Assembly: GCF_965638725.1 (NCBI RefSeq)
Contig: NC_134960.1
Location: 64,501 to 128,500, forward strand
Direction of reading: 5' to 3'
Length of the DNA stretch: 64,000 nt
From: Aptenodytes patagonicus
Lineage: Eukaryota; Chordata; Aves; Sphenisciformes; Spheniscidae
Positions within the stretch are counted from its first letter, which is position 1, and every line of letters starts with the position of its first letter. The position numbers and the translations under genes were made by a program. The notes below the pieces were generated by a model. The model was not told the origin of the DNA, searched no databases, and saw only the letters and a list, made by a program, of their open reading frames with translations. Below are positions 35,935 to 50,730 of the stretch, piece after piece.

Positions 35935-37228
35935 TGAGACCAGAGGGAAAGTCTGGAACAAGGAAGACACTTGTGTTGGAGGAGGATCAGGTTAGAGAGC
36001 ACTTAAACTGGACGTATATAAGACCATGGGGCCTGATGGGCCCCACCCGTGAGTACTGAGGGAGCTGGCTGATGTCACTGTGAGGCCACTCTTGATTATC
36101 TTTCAAAGGTCGTGGCAATCAGGAGAGGTTTCTGAAGAATGGAAGAGAGCAAACGTCACTTCTATCTTCAAGAAGGACAAGAAGGAAGAGCTGGGGAACT
36201 ACGGGCAAGTCAGCTTCACCTCAATCTCTGAAAAAGTGATGGGTAAAATCCTCTTGGAAAGCATTTTCAAACACATGAAGGACCAGAAGGTGACTGGGAG
36301 TAGTCTGTGTGGATTTATGAAGGGGAAATCACGCTTAACCAACCTGCTAGCCTTTTATAATGAGGTAACTACCTTGATGGATGAGGGGAGAACAGTTGAT
36401 GTTGTTTACCTTGACTTCAGGTAAGGTAACCTCTTCATTAATAACCTAGACTGCACCCTCAGCAAGTTTACAGACTATACAAAACTAGAAGGAATGGCTG
36501 ATACACCAGATGGTTGTGCTGCTATTCAGAGGGACCTGGACAGGCTGGAGAATTGGTCCAAGAGGAATCTTGTGATGTTCAGCAAGGGGAAATGTAAAGT
36601 CCCGCACCTCTGGAGGAATAACACCCTGCAGCAGTACATGCTGGGGGGGCGGCCGGCTGGAAAGTAGCTTTGCCTGGAAGGAGCTTGGGGTCCCGGTGGA
36701 CAAGGAGGTGACTGTGAGCCAAGAACGCGTCCTCACGACAAAGAAGGGCAGCGGTATCCTGGGCTGCATTAGGAAGAACGTTGTCAGCAGGTCGAGGGAG
36801 GTGATCCTTCCCCTCTACTCGGCACTGGTAGAGGCCACACCTGGAGTGCTGTGTCCAGTTCTGGGCTCCCCAGTACAAGAAAGACATGGACTTACTGGAG
36901 CAGGTCCAGCGAAGGGCCACAAAGATGATTAAGGGACTGGAGCATCTTTCATATGAAGAGAGGCTGAGAGAGCTGGGACTGTTCAGCCTAGAGACGAGAA
37001 GGCTTGGGGGAGTGTGGGGAGGAAATCTTATCAATGTGTATAAATACCTGATGAGATGGAATGAGGAAGAGGGAGCCAGACTCTTCTCAGCAGTGCCCAC
37101 TGACAGGACAAGAGGCAATGGGCACAAATTAAAAACCAGGAAGTTCAACCTGAACACAAGAAAACACTTTTTTTTAGTGTGAGGGTGGTCAAACATGAAC
37201 TGGTTGCCCAGAGAGTTTGTGGAGTCTC
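35935..37228 (+). mobile_element. CR1 LINE, internally deleted
   Basis: It begins in ORF2 (ACCATGGGGCCTGATGGGCC, then VTSIFKKDKKEELGNYGQVS) and reaches DVVYLDFR at 36424. It then jumps directly to LFINNLDCTLSKFTDYTKLEG-like sequence, so some 200 bp containing the SGVPQGS region is deleted. Remnants of the carboxyl end ([20 protein letters not shown]) follow. The copy lacks the terminal ATTCTATG units. Several frameshifts are present. Confidence 0.92.
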
Positions 37229-40200
37229 CCCAAAGCCCAGCTAAATGGGCTAATAATATATCAATTCACATGCTCAAACTGAAGTATGTACTTGAGTGCT
37301 TTTCTAAATTACAGCCTGTATGAGGCAAGTTTGCAGCATTTATTTTTAAATAACGTAACAGAAAGGCAAATGGGAGTTGCATGAAGACAATTACTGTCTG
37401 TCATGCAAATATTGAAGTACTGTGATTCAGCCAAGACACAAAGCCGTAAGAGAGAAGACCTCACTACTTATATTGCTTAAGAAGGACTTCATTAACGTAA
37501 GACCCTACTTGGTGGTTTTAACTAAGTGCCATCTGTGGACTGTTTCTCTTCTGCATTAAGGCAAGTGTCTCAGGGAAATGGCAGCACATAGGCAATAACA
37601 ATTTGTAGCCTGAAGTGAAAGGGACAACAAAAGAAGAGCATGCCTAATCTTTTTCTTCCATGAGCTTCAGTACTCCAGTTGGCAAATTTAGTGATCTGAC
37701 AATGCAGTTTTAAATGACATTTCCTACTTTCTGTAGCACAGTGCTACAAGTTGTGTTTATTTACAAGACATCACAAGAACACAGAGGCAAACCAGCCTGA
37801 CAGCAAAAGATTTGAGAGTTAGACAACAAAACACTAGGAATTCATCATGGAAATACCTATGAGCTCTTAACTATAATGCTTTTCTGCTTAACCTGGAATA
37901 TCTATGCAGAATACTCTCTCTCTTGCTATGATGGTTCACTAACAGAACAAAAACAATCTGCTGCTGCATACTCAGGATGTTATAGCAAGGATGGCAGCTT
38001 ATTGTTCTGATGATTTGTCTTACAATTCTCAAACCCCATGGGTTTTTTTTTTCCCCACTCTCACTGCAGTGCTGGATAGGAAGTAGCTTGAAAAAATGGT
38101 TGTGTTATTACAGCAATCTATCTCATATTCTCTCCAGCCTGTAACAAGAATTCAGGAGATGGGAGTTTCTTCTTCGGTGACATTGGCCAATAACCAAGTC
38201 ATAGTACTCAAGGGAGATTCTACCTCCTTCCTCCTTCTGCAGAGGCAATTAATTGGCTTCCACTTCACAACAGCAACCCCCCCAGCCACAGACACGGTAC
38301 CCTCCCACATGCACTTGTGTTTGAAAATTGTCTCTTGCTTGTACTTGTGCACAGGTATCTTTTCTTTTCCATTAGTTAGCTTCCTATCTCATGCTAGCAC
38401 ATGCTGAAGTGTTACAGGTGTAATCATGCACACATGTACATACACCACAGTATATCACTATATATATATTTTTCTAATTGACTAAACATAGCCAAAGCAC
38501 ATGAACAATTCAAAGGCAGATCTCTAACCTACTCAGTGTATGGTGGCAAAGGGCAGCAGAAAACTGCAGGACACCATGCAGTGACCACAATAGCCCCAGC
38601 CACTCTGGCAAATAAAGGAGGCCAAGGCCCCTCTTCTCTCTGGAGAGCAAGTGGCATGGCACTTGGTACGTGTACATGCTCCTCCACCTCCACCCCCTGT
38701 TCTCCCTCTAAAGGGAAACAAGATGGATTTGTCCAGGCTGTTACAGAGACCAGTCCCTTTGCTGCTTGACTCACCTGAACTGTGCCTGGGCCCACAGGAA
38801 CATTCTGAGGAGCAAGCTAACAACTCTGAAGTGTGGACAGCCACGGAGCTGTGCCAAGTGCATGACCCAGCTGATAATTGTCTTAACCATATTGGAGTAC
38901 TATGTCTTCTTTGTAATATCTAAAAAGTGAAGAAGAGGAATAATTTTTTAATCCATTTAAAGTTCCTGGATGCATTTCCTAAGAGATTAAGTCTGTCACT
39001 TAGAGAATAGTCGCTTTCAATTCCTAAAAATAGCATTTTTTTTTCTTCATTTTTGGCTCTTCCCAGAACAAATATGGTTTTTATTTTGCTGTGTTTGCCT
39101 ATGGAGCTGGCCAGGATATATAAATACCATTTTAAATAAGTCAGTACGAGAGGTTAATGGGAGTTTAAAATAAGATCAATAAGAATACACCTTTTGCGGA
39201 TTTCTTGAATAGGAGCAACAGGTCACAGATCAAGTATTGAAGACTATATTGTTCAGAAACATTCCCAGTTATACTGCTTTTCTTCGTGGATGTTATCAGT
39301 GTTCATCCTGTATTTGATGGACTGGTACATGGACTAAGTAAGGTGGTAAGTTTTCCCAAATTTCTATTCTACAGCAATTAAAAATACAGTGCTAGATACT
39401 ACTTTGAATCAAAAGGGATTTAAAAATGCACATAATTGCCAAATATCTTTCTTCCTCTCACTTATCTTAATGTTTTTAATTAGAGTCCACCACCTATCAC
39501 TATGTCTGGCAGTTAACTTCTGAGTAGGAACTATAATTTGGCTTTTCTGTATTATATTTTTAATTGGCAGATAGAACACTTTTTTCCCCCAGTTTGCTTT
39601 CATGAGTGCTAATATACACGTTGCTGCAATCACCTGGGTGAACAACAGCTATGTTGAAACCACCTACAGCCCTGCACTAGAACAGGTACTCTGCTCTTAC
39701 TACATCCTTGGTTATAAATCTGTCCTTCCAGAGACCTTGCCGTCATCCTCAGTGATTGTCGGAAGCTCAATAGGCTACAGCCTTTTTCTTCCGCTAGTTT
39801 TAATATACTTTGTTTTATTCCTAATTGTAGCTTAAAGTTGTGCAAATCCCTTGTATTTCTTGTACACAATTTTCTAGGTAAGGGGATAGTATTTTTTTTC
39901 CTCCACCCATTCCTCAAATGTCCATTTGCCTCTTTTCCTTTAAAAATATGGAATAGAGACCTCGGGGGGGGGGGGGGGGGGGGGGGAGAGAGCGAGAGAG
40001 AGCGAGAAAGAACCCTCCTTAGGAACCAAGCTGTAGCGAAACTAAGCTTGCATTTCCTGTGAGTGTCAGTGCTGCTTCTGGCTCAGTATCCATGGAAACC
40101 TGATTTCCCATCCTGCTGCAGGAATTAATTGAAGATCCCAACCCCCTTGCTCAGGGAATCACTATGATATTAATTCACATCAGGCTATCAGGCTCACTTT

Positions 40201-43200
40201 ATTATCTCAGATACTCTTTTCATTACTTTTCATCAGAACAAAAGGTTGAATTAGCTTTCACCAACTTAACAAAAAAAAAGGCCATCTAAATCTTTACCTC
40301 CTCAAAACTAGGGCACAGCACATAGAGACTACATCTTAGAAAACAGTGATTTCAAATGGAGCTTGGCCAAAATGTCAATAACAGGAGATGGCGCACAGTT
40401 GGGAGTGCTCTATCCAAATCTCCTTTCCCGTGTCATATACTCAGCTCTATTTTTCACCTATGCCACTAGCTGGGTTATCTTGGGGGAAAAAGACACTGTC
40501 CAGCCTTCAGTATCAGAACATACCTTCCTCTTCCACATTTCATTCTGTCCTAGGATATAACATGCAAAACTTCAAAGAGAATAAGCCAAAAGGGACTTTT
40601 GCTAGGGAATATTGTTTCCAGACTTCTCTTTGAAGGCTTTTCATTAATTACAAACATAAGCATGTCAAGTTCCCATGGGGTCTGCTCCTGGATCACCCAT
40701 CTCTGGATATCTATCTTTGAACTTTCTTTTCTCTTGCTTTTACCTCCTGCTTAATTCCCTAGTTGCTGTCCTCATTCCCTTTATTTCTCCCTGACTACCA
40801 AGTCATCTTATCTACTCTGCGTCTTTTCTGCTTGGACATTGATTTTCTCCGTTTTCATCTTTCTGATATTTTGTATTTAGCAGCTGGTCCTTTTGTAACC
40901 ATGACAACTACATCATGATGACAGCAAAGGATCTCACTACTATCTGAGGAACTGGATCTCATTAAATGCCAGGGATGCTGCTTGAGCTGACGTTTAGTGT
41001 CCTGTACCCAGGGGAGGAGTTTTGTTTGGAGTCTTCTATATTTTGTCTGTGAGCAAGGAAATGCCAATTTCTTATGTTAGCCAGTATTCTTCAGACAATT
41101 GCCCTTCTCCATCTCTAGTTTGCGCTATTGAGATATAGTCCCTCCCACAGATGTGGACTGTTCAAGGAGCATTATCACAGGAAAGATGGCAGGGATGTTA
41201 TCATAGGCCAATCATACAGTCCTTGGGTTTGATCCAAGAAGTTATGCTGTGTTGCTCTGTTACATCTCAAACACTGACAGTTTATGAGAAGAAACTGATT
41301 GGTCTCAAGCCGTAATCCCAGGTGCTGCAAAAGCTGCATATACTTCCTATAGAATAATTTTGGATTCATGGACAAAGCTAAGCAGCACTGTTTTCTCTGA
41401 CTGATAAATGCAGGCAGGGGAAAAGTGAAAGTAAGTCAAAGTAATATTTTGAACTGACTTAGTGGCAACTCAAAACAAGTTAGACGAATAATTAGGAGAA
41501 TGAAGAAATACCACAGACCAGTGAAAGACTGTACTGGAGTACAAGGACACCAACATTCTTAAGGGAAATAATTTTTTCTTCTAGCTGGATTTACAAGTTA
41601 CATGTTGTGTTATATTGTTACTTACCACCAAGACTGAGAACCCCATCGGTGATTAACCACTCCTCAATCTCAGGCTGCAATGTCCCAGCATCAGACTCTT
41701 TAGGCATCTAGGGATTCAAATGCTGTCAGAGATAAGAGTTGGCCAAATGTAGACTTCCAGGGAGAAGAGAAATTAGTAGGCAAGCACCTACTTCCCACCC
41801 ATAGCAAAACTAGACCTTCTCTGTGTTCCTCTTCTCCCACTGTAAAAACACCAACTCACTTGTACTTCCTTCCTCTTTCTCCTCACATTCATAAAGACCA
41901 TCAGGTGCTGTGAATCTAAAGTCCTGGGATAAAGTAACATCTCAGTGAAAACACCTGCTTTATGTTCAGCTGCAGTAAGAACACCACTTGTTTTTACTCT
42001 AAGAAAGTGCTGACAGAAACTGTAATGAAAATAATGCAATTTCATTATACAACCTCTTCTGTCTTTCTTCACTCACTTCAGGCTACTTAGACTTCAAAAA
42101 GAACCTTAAAAAAAAAAGGTGAAGCTACCAAATACAATTTGATGTGGGCTTAGAATGAAAGGGTGAACACAATGAAGCAATGAGGCAGCAAGTCTAGAAC
42201 AAGTAAGCAAAAGTACTTTTCTGTAGCAATACACAATGGAACTCAATGCTGGATGATGCTGTACAGGCCATAAGTACAAAATGGACTACATAAACTAATG
42301 AAAGATAGATCTATTGGTGGCTATTAAACATAATGTAAAGAAGCAGCCTCTGGCTCAGGAATCACCTAATGGTATATTGGACAATGGGGGCAGGAGAAAG
42401 AAAAATCACTCTGTGCTTGCTTTGTTTGTTATATATTATCAGTACCCATTATTGGAAACTCACAGCCAAGAATTAGATGGGTTAAGGAGACCTGATCTGT
42501 CAGTTTTTCCAAAGGCGAAGCTCAATTGAGACAGAAAAATTCTGAAAAAGTTCCAAAGTCTTGCTTTTACAAAAGGAGTAATTAAGATGCAACACAACTA
42601 TAAAAAAAAAAAAGGGCTAAATATATAATCTCTCAGAATATAAAAGTAGGAACACCGCGAAACAAAAAGGAAATACATTTTTACACAGTACCTAACCCAT
42701 GGAACTGTCATGAAAGACCATGGGGACATATATTCAGCAGATGCAGAAAACATTCGAGCACTACACTGGTTAACAACATGTTTTAACCTGGATTTATTTT
42801 AAAGAGAGACTCTTTCCTCTCCCACCATCACTGCTCCTTCATATCATAATCCAAATTAAATCTTGTTAACTAGTAAACAGAAGCATCATTAACCAGGTCA
42901 AGACAGTTAACATTCCTTGCAATCATCTACCTTTGAATCACTCAGTACCATCAGAGAGATGAACCTGGGTTGGCTAGACCACATATCTGAAGTAATTCAG
43001 CAGTTGTGTCCTGAGTTTTTTTGGGAAGTGTTTAAAGTTTACCATAGGAACAACGGGAAATGGAAATTCTGTGTATTTCAGATCAAAGGGTAATTTAATC
43101 AATCATTTTTATATGAGGGCCTTAAGAAGAAGCAAAAAAGACAATCCTGTTCCATTATGACAGAAATTTCAAATCAATACCTTCAAATCTGAAATGCTAA

Positions 43201-46200
43201 TGAGAAACTCTTACTGCTACTACATACTACACATAGCATTCTGTTTGGCTTATTTCCCACAAGCAGTTACAATTCATGTACATAAATTAGGTATTGCCAA
43301 CCCCCCTCATTTCTACATTCATTTGCCTTTCTTTGCTGTCCTTAAGAAACAAAATTTAGTGTTCCTCAAAAAGGTATGCACTAGTTCAAATTCAGGTGCT
43401 ATTCAGGTGCTCTATTTACCTGTATTTATCTAGTAGGTCAGGTAACTATCAGTTATCAGATCTGACCTTCAGATATTTTATAAATAATCTTCATGCTTCA
43501 ACCTGCCTCCTCCTGTTTTGCCTCTTTAGGCTTTCATTTTTTGCTTCTCTACAACCTTTTAGCAGCTTCCACCACTAGCCAGACACACTGGTCAATAATT
43601 TGCTTTTGCTTGGAAATGTTTTGGTGTAGCAAGGTGTAATGTAGCAGTTCTACCAAAGCTATTTAAGATTTTCTCTGTATCACTGCAGACAGCTTCCCCC
43701 CCCCAGCTTGTTTCTCTGTATATTTGCAATGCTGTAAGTGAAAATGGCATTTGCTACACCAAAGGGAGCAACATCTGAAAAGGGACAGAAGAACCAATGA
43801 TTCCTCAGCCACTGATCTATCAGCTAAAACCTAAGTCTCAATGTTATTAATTCTCTTTTTTTTCCCTTCACTTTAGCAAATGAAATATTATTTTGGCAGG
43901 CATTTCTCAGTCTCATATTCATCCTTCTTTTCTGAAAAATCAAACATCTACTCTTTTCATTATTTTGCATAGGTTTCAAAAAGAATCTTTGGGACGTACA
44001 GTGGAGAAAGGATGTTTCTCCAAGATGATTCAGAATCTCCCAAAAGCAGCAAGAAGAGTGCTACTGATTTTCTTCTGCTTGTAAACACATTTTCTCCACT
44101 ATACAACTCCACAAAAGTCACCGAAGTGAGAAAAATAACTTTTTTCCAGTCTATGAAGCACAATATCTCTGTTTCTGCTTTTGTGGCTTTCCTGAAGGGC
44201 AACTTAATCAGTTTAATGCATTGGAGGTGGGGAAAGAGGGGAGAACTTTTGCATGGGGAATTATTTTTTGGGAATAGAAGTTTCTGCTAATGCAGGGAAT
44301 GGTGCAGCCCTTTAGAGAAGGAAATCCAGAACAGGATTCTTATAACAGTTTTGTTAGCAATAATACCAGTAATTCAATTAAGCTTGTCAAGTTTGGAGTA
44401 GGTCCTCAGATCTTTATAAATAAGGCTAGGATACGATGAGTGTTTCAGAATATATGTACTAGTATTTTCCTTCTTTCATTAGACTGAAAAGTTTACTCCA
44501 ATCCATCCTTTCACAGAATGAACTGTGATTGTAAAAAAAAAAAAAAAAAAAAAATCAGCTGAAAATCATCAGCTTCCATTTCAACTTTCTTGTTGAGAAA
44601 AATATTTAAACTACAGGGTTTAGAGGATATAGAAGTGCATCGATACTCAGCAACTAAAACTGTGGAAATGCAGCACATTTCTCCTCCCCTGCTACCGGGA
44701 AGCAGTCAGGCCCCTGCCTTGCCCTTTCAGTTCTTTCTACACTGCTGTTATTTTTAGTTTTGCAAAGTTTTGCCTAGTGAAGATTCAGCTGATCTATATA
44801 AAAGAGAATAATGGAGTACAAGAATACAATTAACAAAAACAATGCCACAAATTCATGGGCAACAGAAACGATTTCCTGTCTTTCAGGAAGATTGAAAAAT
44901 ACCTTTAGCAATGGTTTCATACATTTAATTATATGTGATCATACATTTAATTATACGTGACATTTAACTGACATTTATTTTCCAGTTTTTCTTGCACATC
45001 TTTAAAATATAGCTGTCTTTGCATATTTGCACTTGGCAATGTAAACACTTGGTCAGTTAGCTCTAGCTCACTTCTCAGATCCAAAAACCTGGTAACTACT
45101 TTCAAGCACTGCTGCTTTGAGTTAGATTTGAACCTGCATCAGTCCTAAATGTTATTTCTAGTTTCCAGAGGCAATCAGTACCTTTTGATTCTAGCATATT
45201 CTAAATTCTCCAGACATTTTACTTTATAAAAAATTAACTTACTAAATATTCCCAAAACCTGTTTCTTGCTAATCAGATATGCTTCACTTTACATTCAGCA
45301 TCGTTGAATGAAATTAATTCTAAGGGATTAATATATAAGCTTTCATATAAGATTTCTTGTCTCTTCAGATAGGAACATATTACTCTTGGATAGCACATGA
45401 CTTTTAAATTCATCTGTTAACTGCTTTGGGTAACCTTCAGAGAAGAACAGATGCAACATCTGTCTCCAATATATAATGATGTGGCTATTGTTGCCTACTT
45501 TTAAGTTTTTAAGATGTACAGAAAGAGTTCATGTCTACAGTTCTCAGTAGTGTAGAGGATTTATTGTATTACCCAGTGCTTTATTACATTAATATGATCT
45601 TGCAGTTAAAGTTTCATACTATATACACAAATCACAGTATGGACAAATGGATTGATTATATTTGCCCTGAGTGTTCTAAATTATTTTTGTTGTTGACACA
45701 CTCAAAACACCAGACATATTTTCTTAGTAGAGATTATTATATTTATTTATTTATGTTCAAAGACCTAGAGCCTACACTTCGTATCACTGTAAAAAGGAAA
45801 TTAGATTTGAACACTTTCATGCTGTAAGAAAAATAAAATAAATTACAAGACCTAATTACTAACAAAAAAGGACCATTTTCTCAGTACACAGGAAAAGATA
45901 TGGGGAAAAATAAATTCTTCTTTCTCTTACCTTTGGGTCTTGTTCAAGCTTACATTTGACACAAGAGTTTGTCTGTCTTCTAGTAAGCCATACACAAATA
46001 AAAACAGAGCAGTTTTCACTTTTTTCAAGCCCTACATGGCAAGTTACCTCAGAAAAAAGGTAACTAGAAGTTCTTTTATATTAATGTGCATTGTTCCTTT
46101 GACTCAGCTTCAGTTTCTTCCACAATTAAAGGACCAAGCCAAAACCAGACAATCCAGAGATCCAGACATCAAAGCAACAATGAAATTGTAGCTATGCAGC

Positions 46201-46611
46201 TTGGAAATCAAGGAATAAGTAAAGAGTTTAATTTTTGACTGAAGTCAGATTTGGGCTTTTTTTTGTAAATAAGGCCCGGGTAATCCTGTCCTTGTCCATG
46301 GCAATTGCAAAGCTGGTGAAAGGAAGATTCAAGGCTCTTTGCCATTATGGAATAATCTGCTACATTAGAAGTCTTTCTCATGCTTTTGATTAGCAAGTTG
46401 GTGTCATCTGAGGCAAGAATGGTTCATAGCACATTACACTGTAGCTGTATCTGCACCGTATCAAAACCATCTTGAATATTTGCCCTGAGATTTCCCACTC
46501 ACCTTAGTTAATGCTGTGATATTTCTGGTTCCTGGGTGGCTGTGGGATAGAAAACATTACTCTGCTCTCTGCAATAGTCTTCAGGAAACAGTCATTCTGC
46601 TCTTACTGGTG
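37229..46611. other. No gene recognised; several homopolymer tracts
   Basis: AT-rich intergenic DNA. A 23-base G run at 39964-39986 is followed by a GAGA/GCGAGA stretch to about 40010. An A run is at 44533-44554. A ~20-bp unit around CATACATTTAATTATA is repeated in tandem at about 44918-44960. A MEF2-like CTAAAAATAG is at 39024-39033. No exon could be supported. Confidence 0.45.
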
Positions 46612-47205
46612 GCAACCTCATCACAATTTTACTGCGCTTGCTCTTGCTTGATACCTTTGACACAGTCCCACACAACATCCTTGTCTCTAAATTGAAGAGA
46701 TATGGGTTTGATGGATGGACTATTCAGTGGATAAGGAACTGGCTGGCTGACCGCATCCAAAAAGTTACAGTCAATGGCTCTATGTCCAAGCTGAAATCAG
46801 TAATATGTGGTGTCCCTCAGGGGTCCATATTGGTACCCATTCTCTTCAATATCTTTATTAATTACATAGACAGTGGAATTGTACCCTCAGCAAGCTTGTG
46901 GATGGCACCAAGCTGAGTTGTGTCCAGCAGTTGATATGCTCGAGGGAAGGGATGCCATCTAGCAGGACCTTGACAGGCTTAAGGAGTGGGCCCACATGAA
47001 CCTCATGTAGTTCAACAAGGCCAGATCCCATACCTGGGTTGGGACAATCCCTAATATCAATACAGACTGGGGGAATGACTGGATCGACAGCAGCCCTGCG
47101 GAAAAGGACCTGGGGATATGGGTAGATGAAAAATTAGAAATGAGCCAGTAATGTGCACTTGCAGCCCAGAAAGCTGTATTGTATCCTGGGCTCCATAAAA
47201 AGAAA
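46612..47205 (+). mobile_element. CR1 LINE fragment, older
   Basis: Reverse-transcriptase remnants [20 protein letters not shown], then [34 protein letters not shown] and a broken [14 protein letters not shown] stretch. These are followed by AATATCAATACAGACTGGGG and GGATATGGGTAGATGAAAAA. There are more substitutions and indels than in the 7.1-8.5 kb copy. It is truncated at both ends. Confidence 0.9.
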
Positions 47206-50181
47206 ATAATGTATGCTATAAAACAAATATTTTAATTGAAATCTGACAAACCCCTTAATTTTGGATGTGTTGCAGCAATGAGTTCCACAAGTTAGCAATT
47301 ATAATGTTAAAAACTCCCATGTATTAGAGACAAACCTTAGGTTGTTGCAATGAAAGGAGCTAAATTCATTTTTTCTTATTCCCAGACTAAGCCCAAGCAA
47401 TTCATTTTCATATTACATAAGAGTTTAACAATACCTCCTCTTGTACTTTTTAAGTAGTAGAACAGGAGGAAATACAATGTGGCTGTATTGCACTCACTCT
47501 GTAAACCTTCCCATTTGCATTTCCTGATTTTTATTTTTAGATATTCAACTTCAATGGTACATGAACAGGATTTTTTTTGCATTGCATTCAACAACATTTT
47601 AAGTACTTTGAAAAATAAATGTTGCAGACATTTTAGCTAGCTAATCTCCTGCCCTACCTCTCAGCAGGTTATTGCTCCTGAATGTGTATTATTTACCTTT
47701 TGTATATTTCTCAAGGTTGATCTGTGCCAAAAATCGCAAAATAAAGCACAAGCCTTGCTTCAAAAGAAATTTGAAGGCAAAAATGACTTTAGAATATTAA
47801 AAGATAAACCAATGCTTAAGTATACAGTAAGTTAAAAATCACCACCTCTTGATAGGAAAAGTCTTTCAGTAGTTAGAATAGTGGTAGACTTACGGGTTTT
47901 ACTAAGTCCAGCTTGTAAAAGCCGAGGAAAGAAGTGTGATTGTAATAAAACTAAAACACAATACAAACATGTCACTAGAGGCAAGGTTCCCCTCCACCTC
48001 ATGACTGAAATAGCCCAAGTCTGGACTTTATCCTTACCTTGATCTTGGGTTTGCTTAAACTGTTCTATTACTGAATGCTAAGAGTTTTTATCCCAAGCTG
48101 AGCTAGAGCTCTAAAAATCAAGCTGACTTGAAAGCTCATTGCTGCTTCCTGATTAATATGCCAGAAGGTCTGCATGACATTTCTATGGAATGTCTCCATG
48201 CTCTTGGGACTGATGATTCAGTGCAGAGCTGCTTGGAATTTCTACAGAACTTCAGCCCTCCTCACTTCTCAAATGGCTTCCTTTTACCAGCCTGTCAAGC
48301 TAAACTGAAAATAATTGCTCTGTGTGCAATAACAAGAGGAAGGATGGAAATTTCACAGCACAACGTATTAGGTAGCCTACTAGAAAGAGGAAGCTGCGTT
48401 TTCAAGAGCAGCATGAAATGTCCCATATTTAATTCTTTCTTTTTTCTGCAGTTAGAAAAAAAAAATAATGCCAAATTTTAAGGTGCATAGTGAGTAACGC
48501 TCAAGATAAAGGAGTATGCAATTAAGAACTCTGTAAGGTCAATTTGATGAAATTTGTTCCTTGCTTGTCATAGTTTCATCAAAAAGATCAAGGAAAAAGC
48601 TGTGTTTAGAACAGGGCTAGTAACTGGCAAAACAGACATGCGAAAGAACTGGAAGTCTCAAAACAAGTATAAAACCACAGACTAATTTTGGTTTTCACAA
48701 CACTGCAGAGTTTAGAGACTAGCCTCACCACAAATTAAATGGTATTCAATGGAAAAGACCCATTCAAGAAAATGAATGCCTCATCATACCTCTCACAATC
48801 CAGCAACTGTCCCCACAGGCCTACAGACAGGACAGTACCAATCTGTGTCCTGTGTATAAGCGATTCTGCTACAAGTCACCCTTCGATTCACAGTAAAATA
48901 GAACAGGGACAAAGACAAAAGAAATCCTGGGATCCACTGGTAAGTAGCAGTCAAGGACCTTACAAACATTCTTCCCACATGAGCTGTTTCTTTGTAAACA
49001 AATTTTAAACATATAAACATATTTATGAAAGTAACTAGAGTGGGAGAGTCAAAGCCCTCTGCATTCAATACAGGCAATTAAGAACAAATTGACAGAATTT
49101 ACTGCATGAGAGAGGCCAGTAGTACACTCAGACACCGAGGAAGATATGGTACTGACTTTCAAGCTTTAGTCACATACTAAGCACCCACTACATGAAAGAA
49201 AATGATTTCTGGAAATGCTGGGATAAGTGCATTGTATGCACATTATATATGACATGAAATTATATACTTTAAGCTCCCTCACAGGCAACTTCAGAAGGAA
49301 AGGAACCAAGCAATTTTATTAAGAACTTTCACCACATTTAATTATATATCCAGATTTTTAATTTTCTGAGATAACAATTATGTTGAGAAAGACCTACAAA
49401 GATAACAAAGTGTTGTTGAAAAGGAACTTGAGTAGAATACTTTAAAACCTGATACACTTCAGAGTCATTAGTGAATCATATATTAAATCCACAAACAATG
49501 CAAGTTAAGACGCACTGTAAAAGCTGTTGAACATAGATATGAAAACCAACGGAATCTATGATATCTAACAGCTAAATTCCTTTTGATTTCAGGGGTACAG
49601 GATGGCATCATCAGAAGGTTAAAGGAAAATCATGGCAATAAATGAATTAAAAAAAAAGGAAAAGAAAAGAGCAACTTGAAAGTACTATCTTCCAAGAAGA
49701 AATAATGTCTTTAATCACCTGGAAAGAACTCTAGAGAACAAGATGTACCAAGCAGTAAGAAATTGTTGGATCAATATTTGATATATATTATGGCAGCAAG
49801 AAAAGATCACTGTATGCGATTTTCATTTGCATAACCTCACACGCGGGGAGAACATCATTCTACTTTTAAGGAGTCTACGTTCATTACCGAACACTTCTGC
49901 ACAAAAAAGGATTCAGGCAAAATGCACAAAATTCAAAACAGAGTGTATTTTATAAGACAACATTTAAAGGTTTAGGTATGTAAAGTTTAGTAAAATACCA
50001 TCTTCTATGTCCACAAATCCATCTGAGATGCATGGTTGAGGTGCATGCACTATAGGAATGACAGTGTCAAATTAGGATTAAATGAGTAACTTAAACTAAA
50101 CAATGTATTCAATTACTTCTTTCTTCTTCTATTTTAAGTAGTTCTGAACAGGCCAGGATTTTTCAGACTTCATAGTTCTAA
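47206..50181. other. No gene recognised
   Basis: AT-rich intergenic DNA. A 117-aa plus-strand frame at 48128-48481 ends in a Phe/Lys-rich stretch made by a pyrimidine/poly-A segment and is not convincing as a gene. Confidence 0.45.
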
Positions 50182-50241
50182 TTGCGTTTGACATCTTCCT
50201 TCGAGTCGCTTCTTCAGGGTGAGCGTTTTCTTCTACTGCAG

Positions 50242-50730
50242 ATGTGTACACCATCTGTGTACAGTGACTTCATTCAACCGATGTATGTTCCTCTTGGTCA
50301 CTGGTGTTGTTGTACCTACATGCTGATTGGTAAGGTCTTCTTTCCCTGCTTCTGGCTTTTGCTTTCTTGTTGCATGGAAATTTACCATAAATCCTGGCAC
50401 GTGAGTTAGCTCATTTTCTGAAAAGAATCCAAATTACTTTGGTGGGACTGTTTCTCCTATTTTACTGCTAGAACATATAATTAATGAATTCTGTAAAAAT
50501 CCGTTAAGGTTACGACTGCTTTTGCTGCAGCTGAGTATGGAAGCATTTGCAGTCTTTTACTATGATGATGGCAGAAGCTCCATAGCAACAGCATGTTTGC
50601 ATTCCTACCGGAACCACATTGCTCCTGTACTGTCTATCAGGAAAACTGTTTTGATATGTATAATCACAGTTACATAGTTTGTATGCTGAAGAATGTATTC
50701 TGATTAAGAGAATAAAGTTTTAACTAAAAA
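50242..50730 (+). other. Possible unannotated plus-strand transcript (exon-like unit and poly(A) signal)
   Basis: A good 3' splice site, TTTTCTTCTACTGCAG, precedes 50242. An 88-bp open stretch ends before a GTAAGG donor at 50330. AATAAA, in GAGAATAAAGTTTTAAC, lies at about 50711. The encoded peptide starting MCTPSVYSDFIQP matches nothing recognised. The pieces may be coincidental. Confidence 0.2.
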
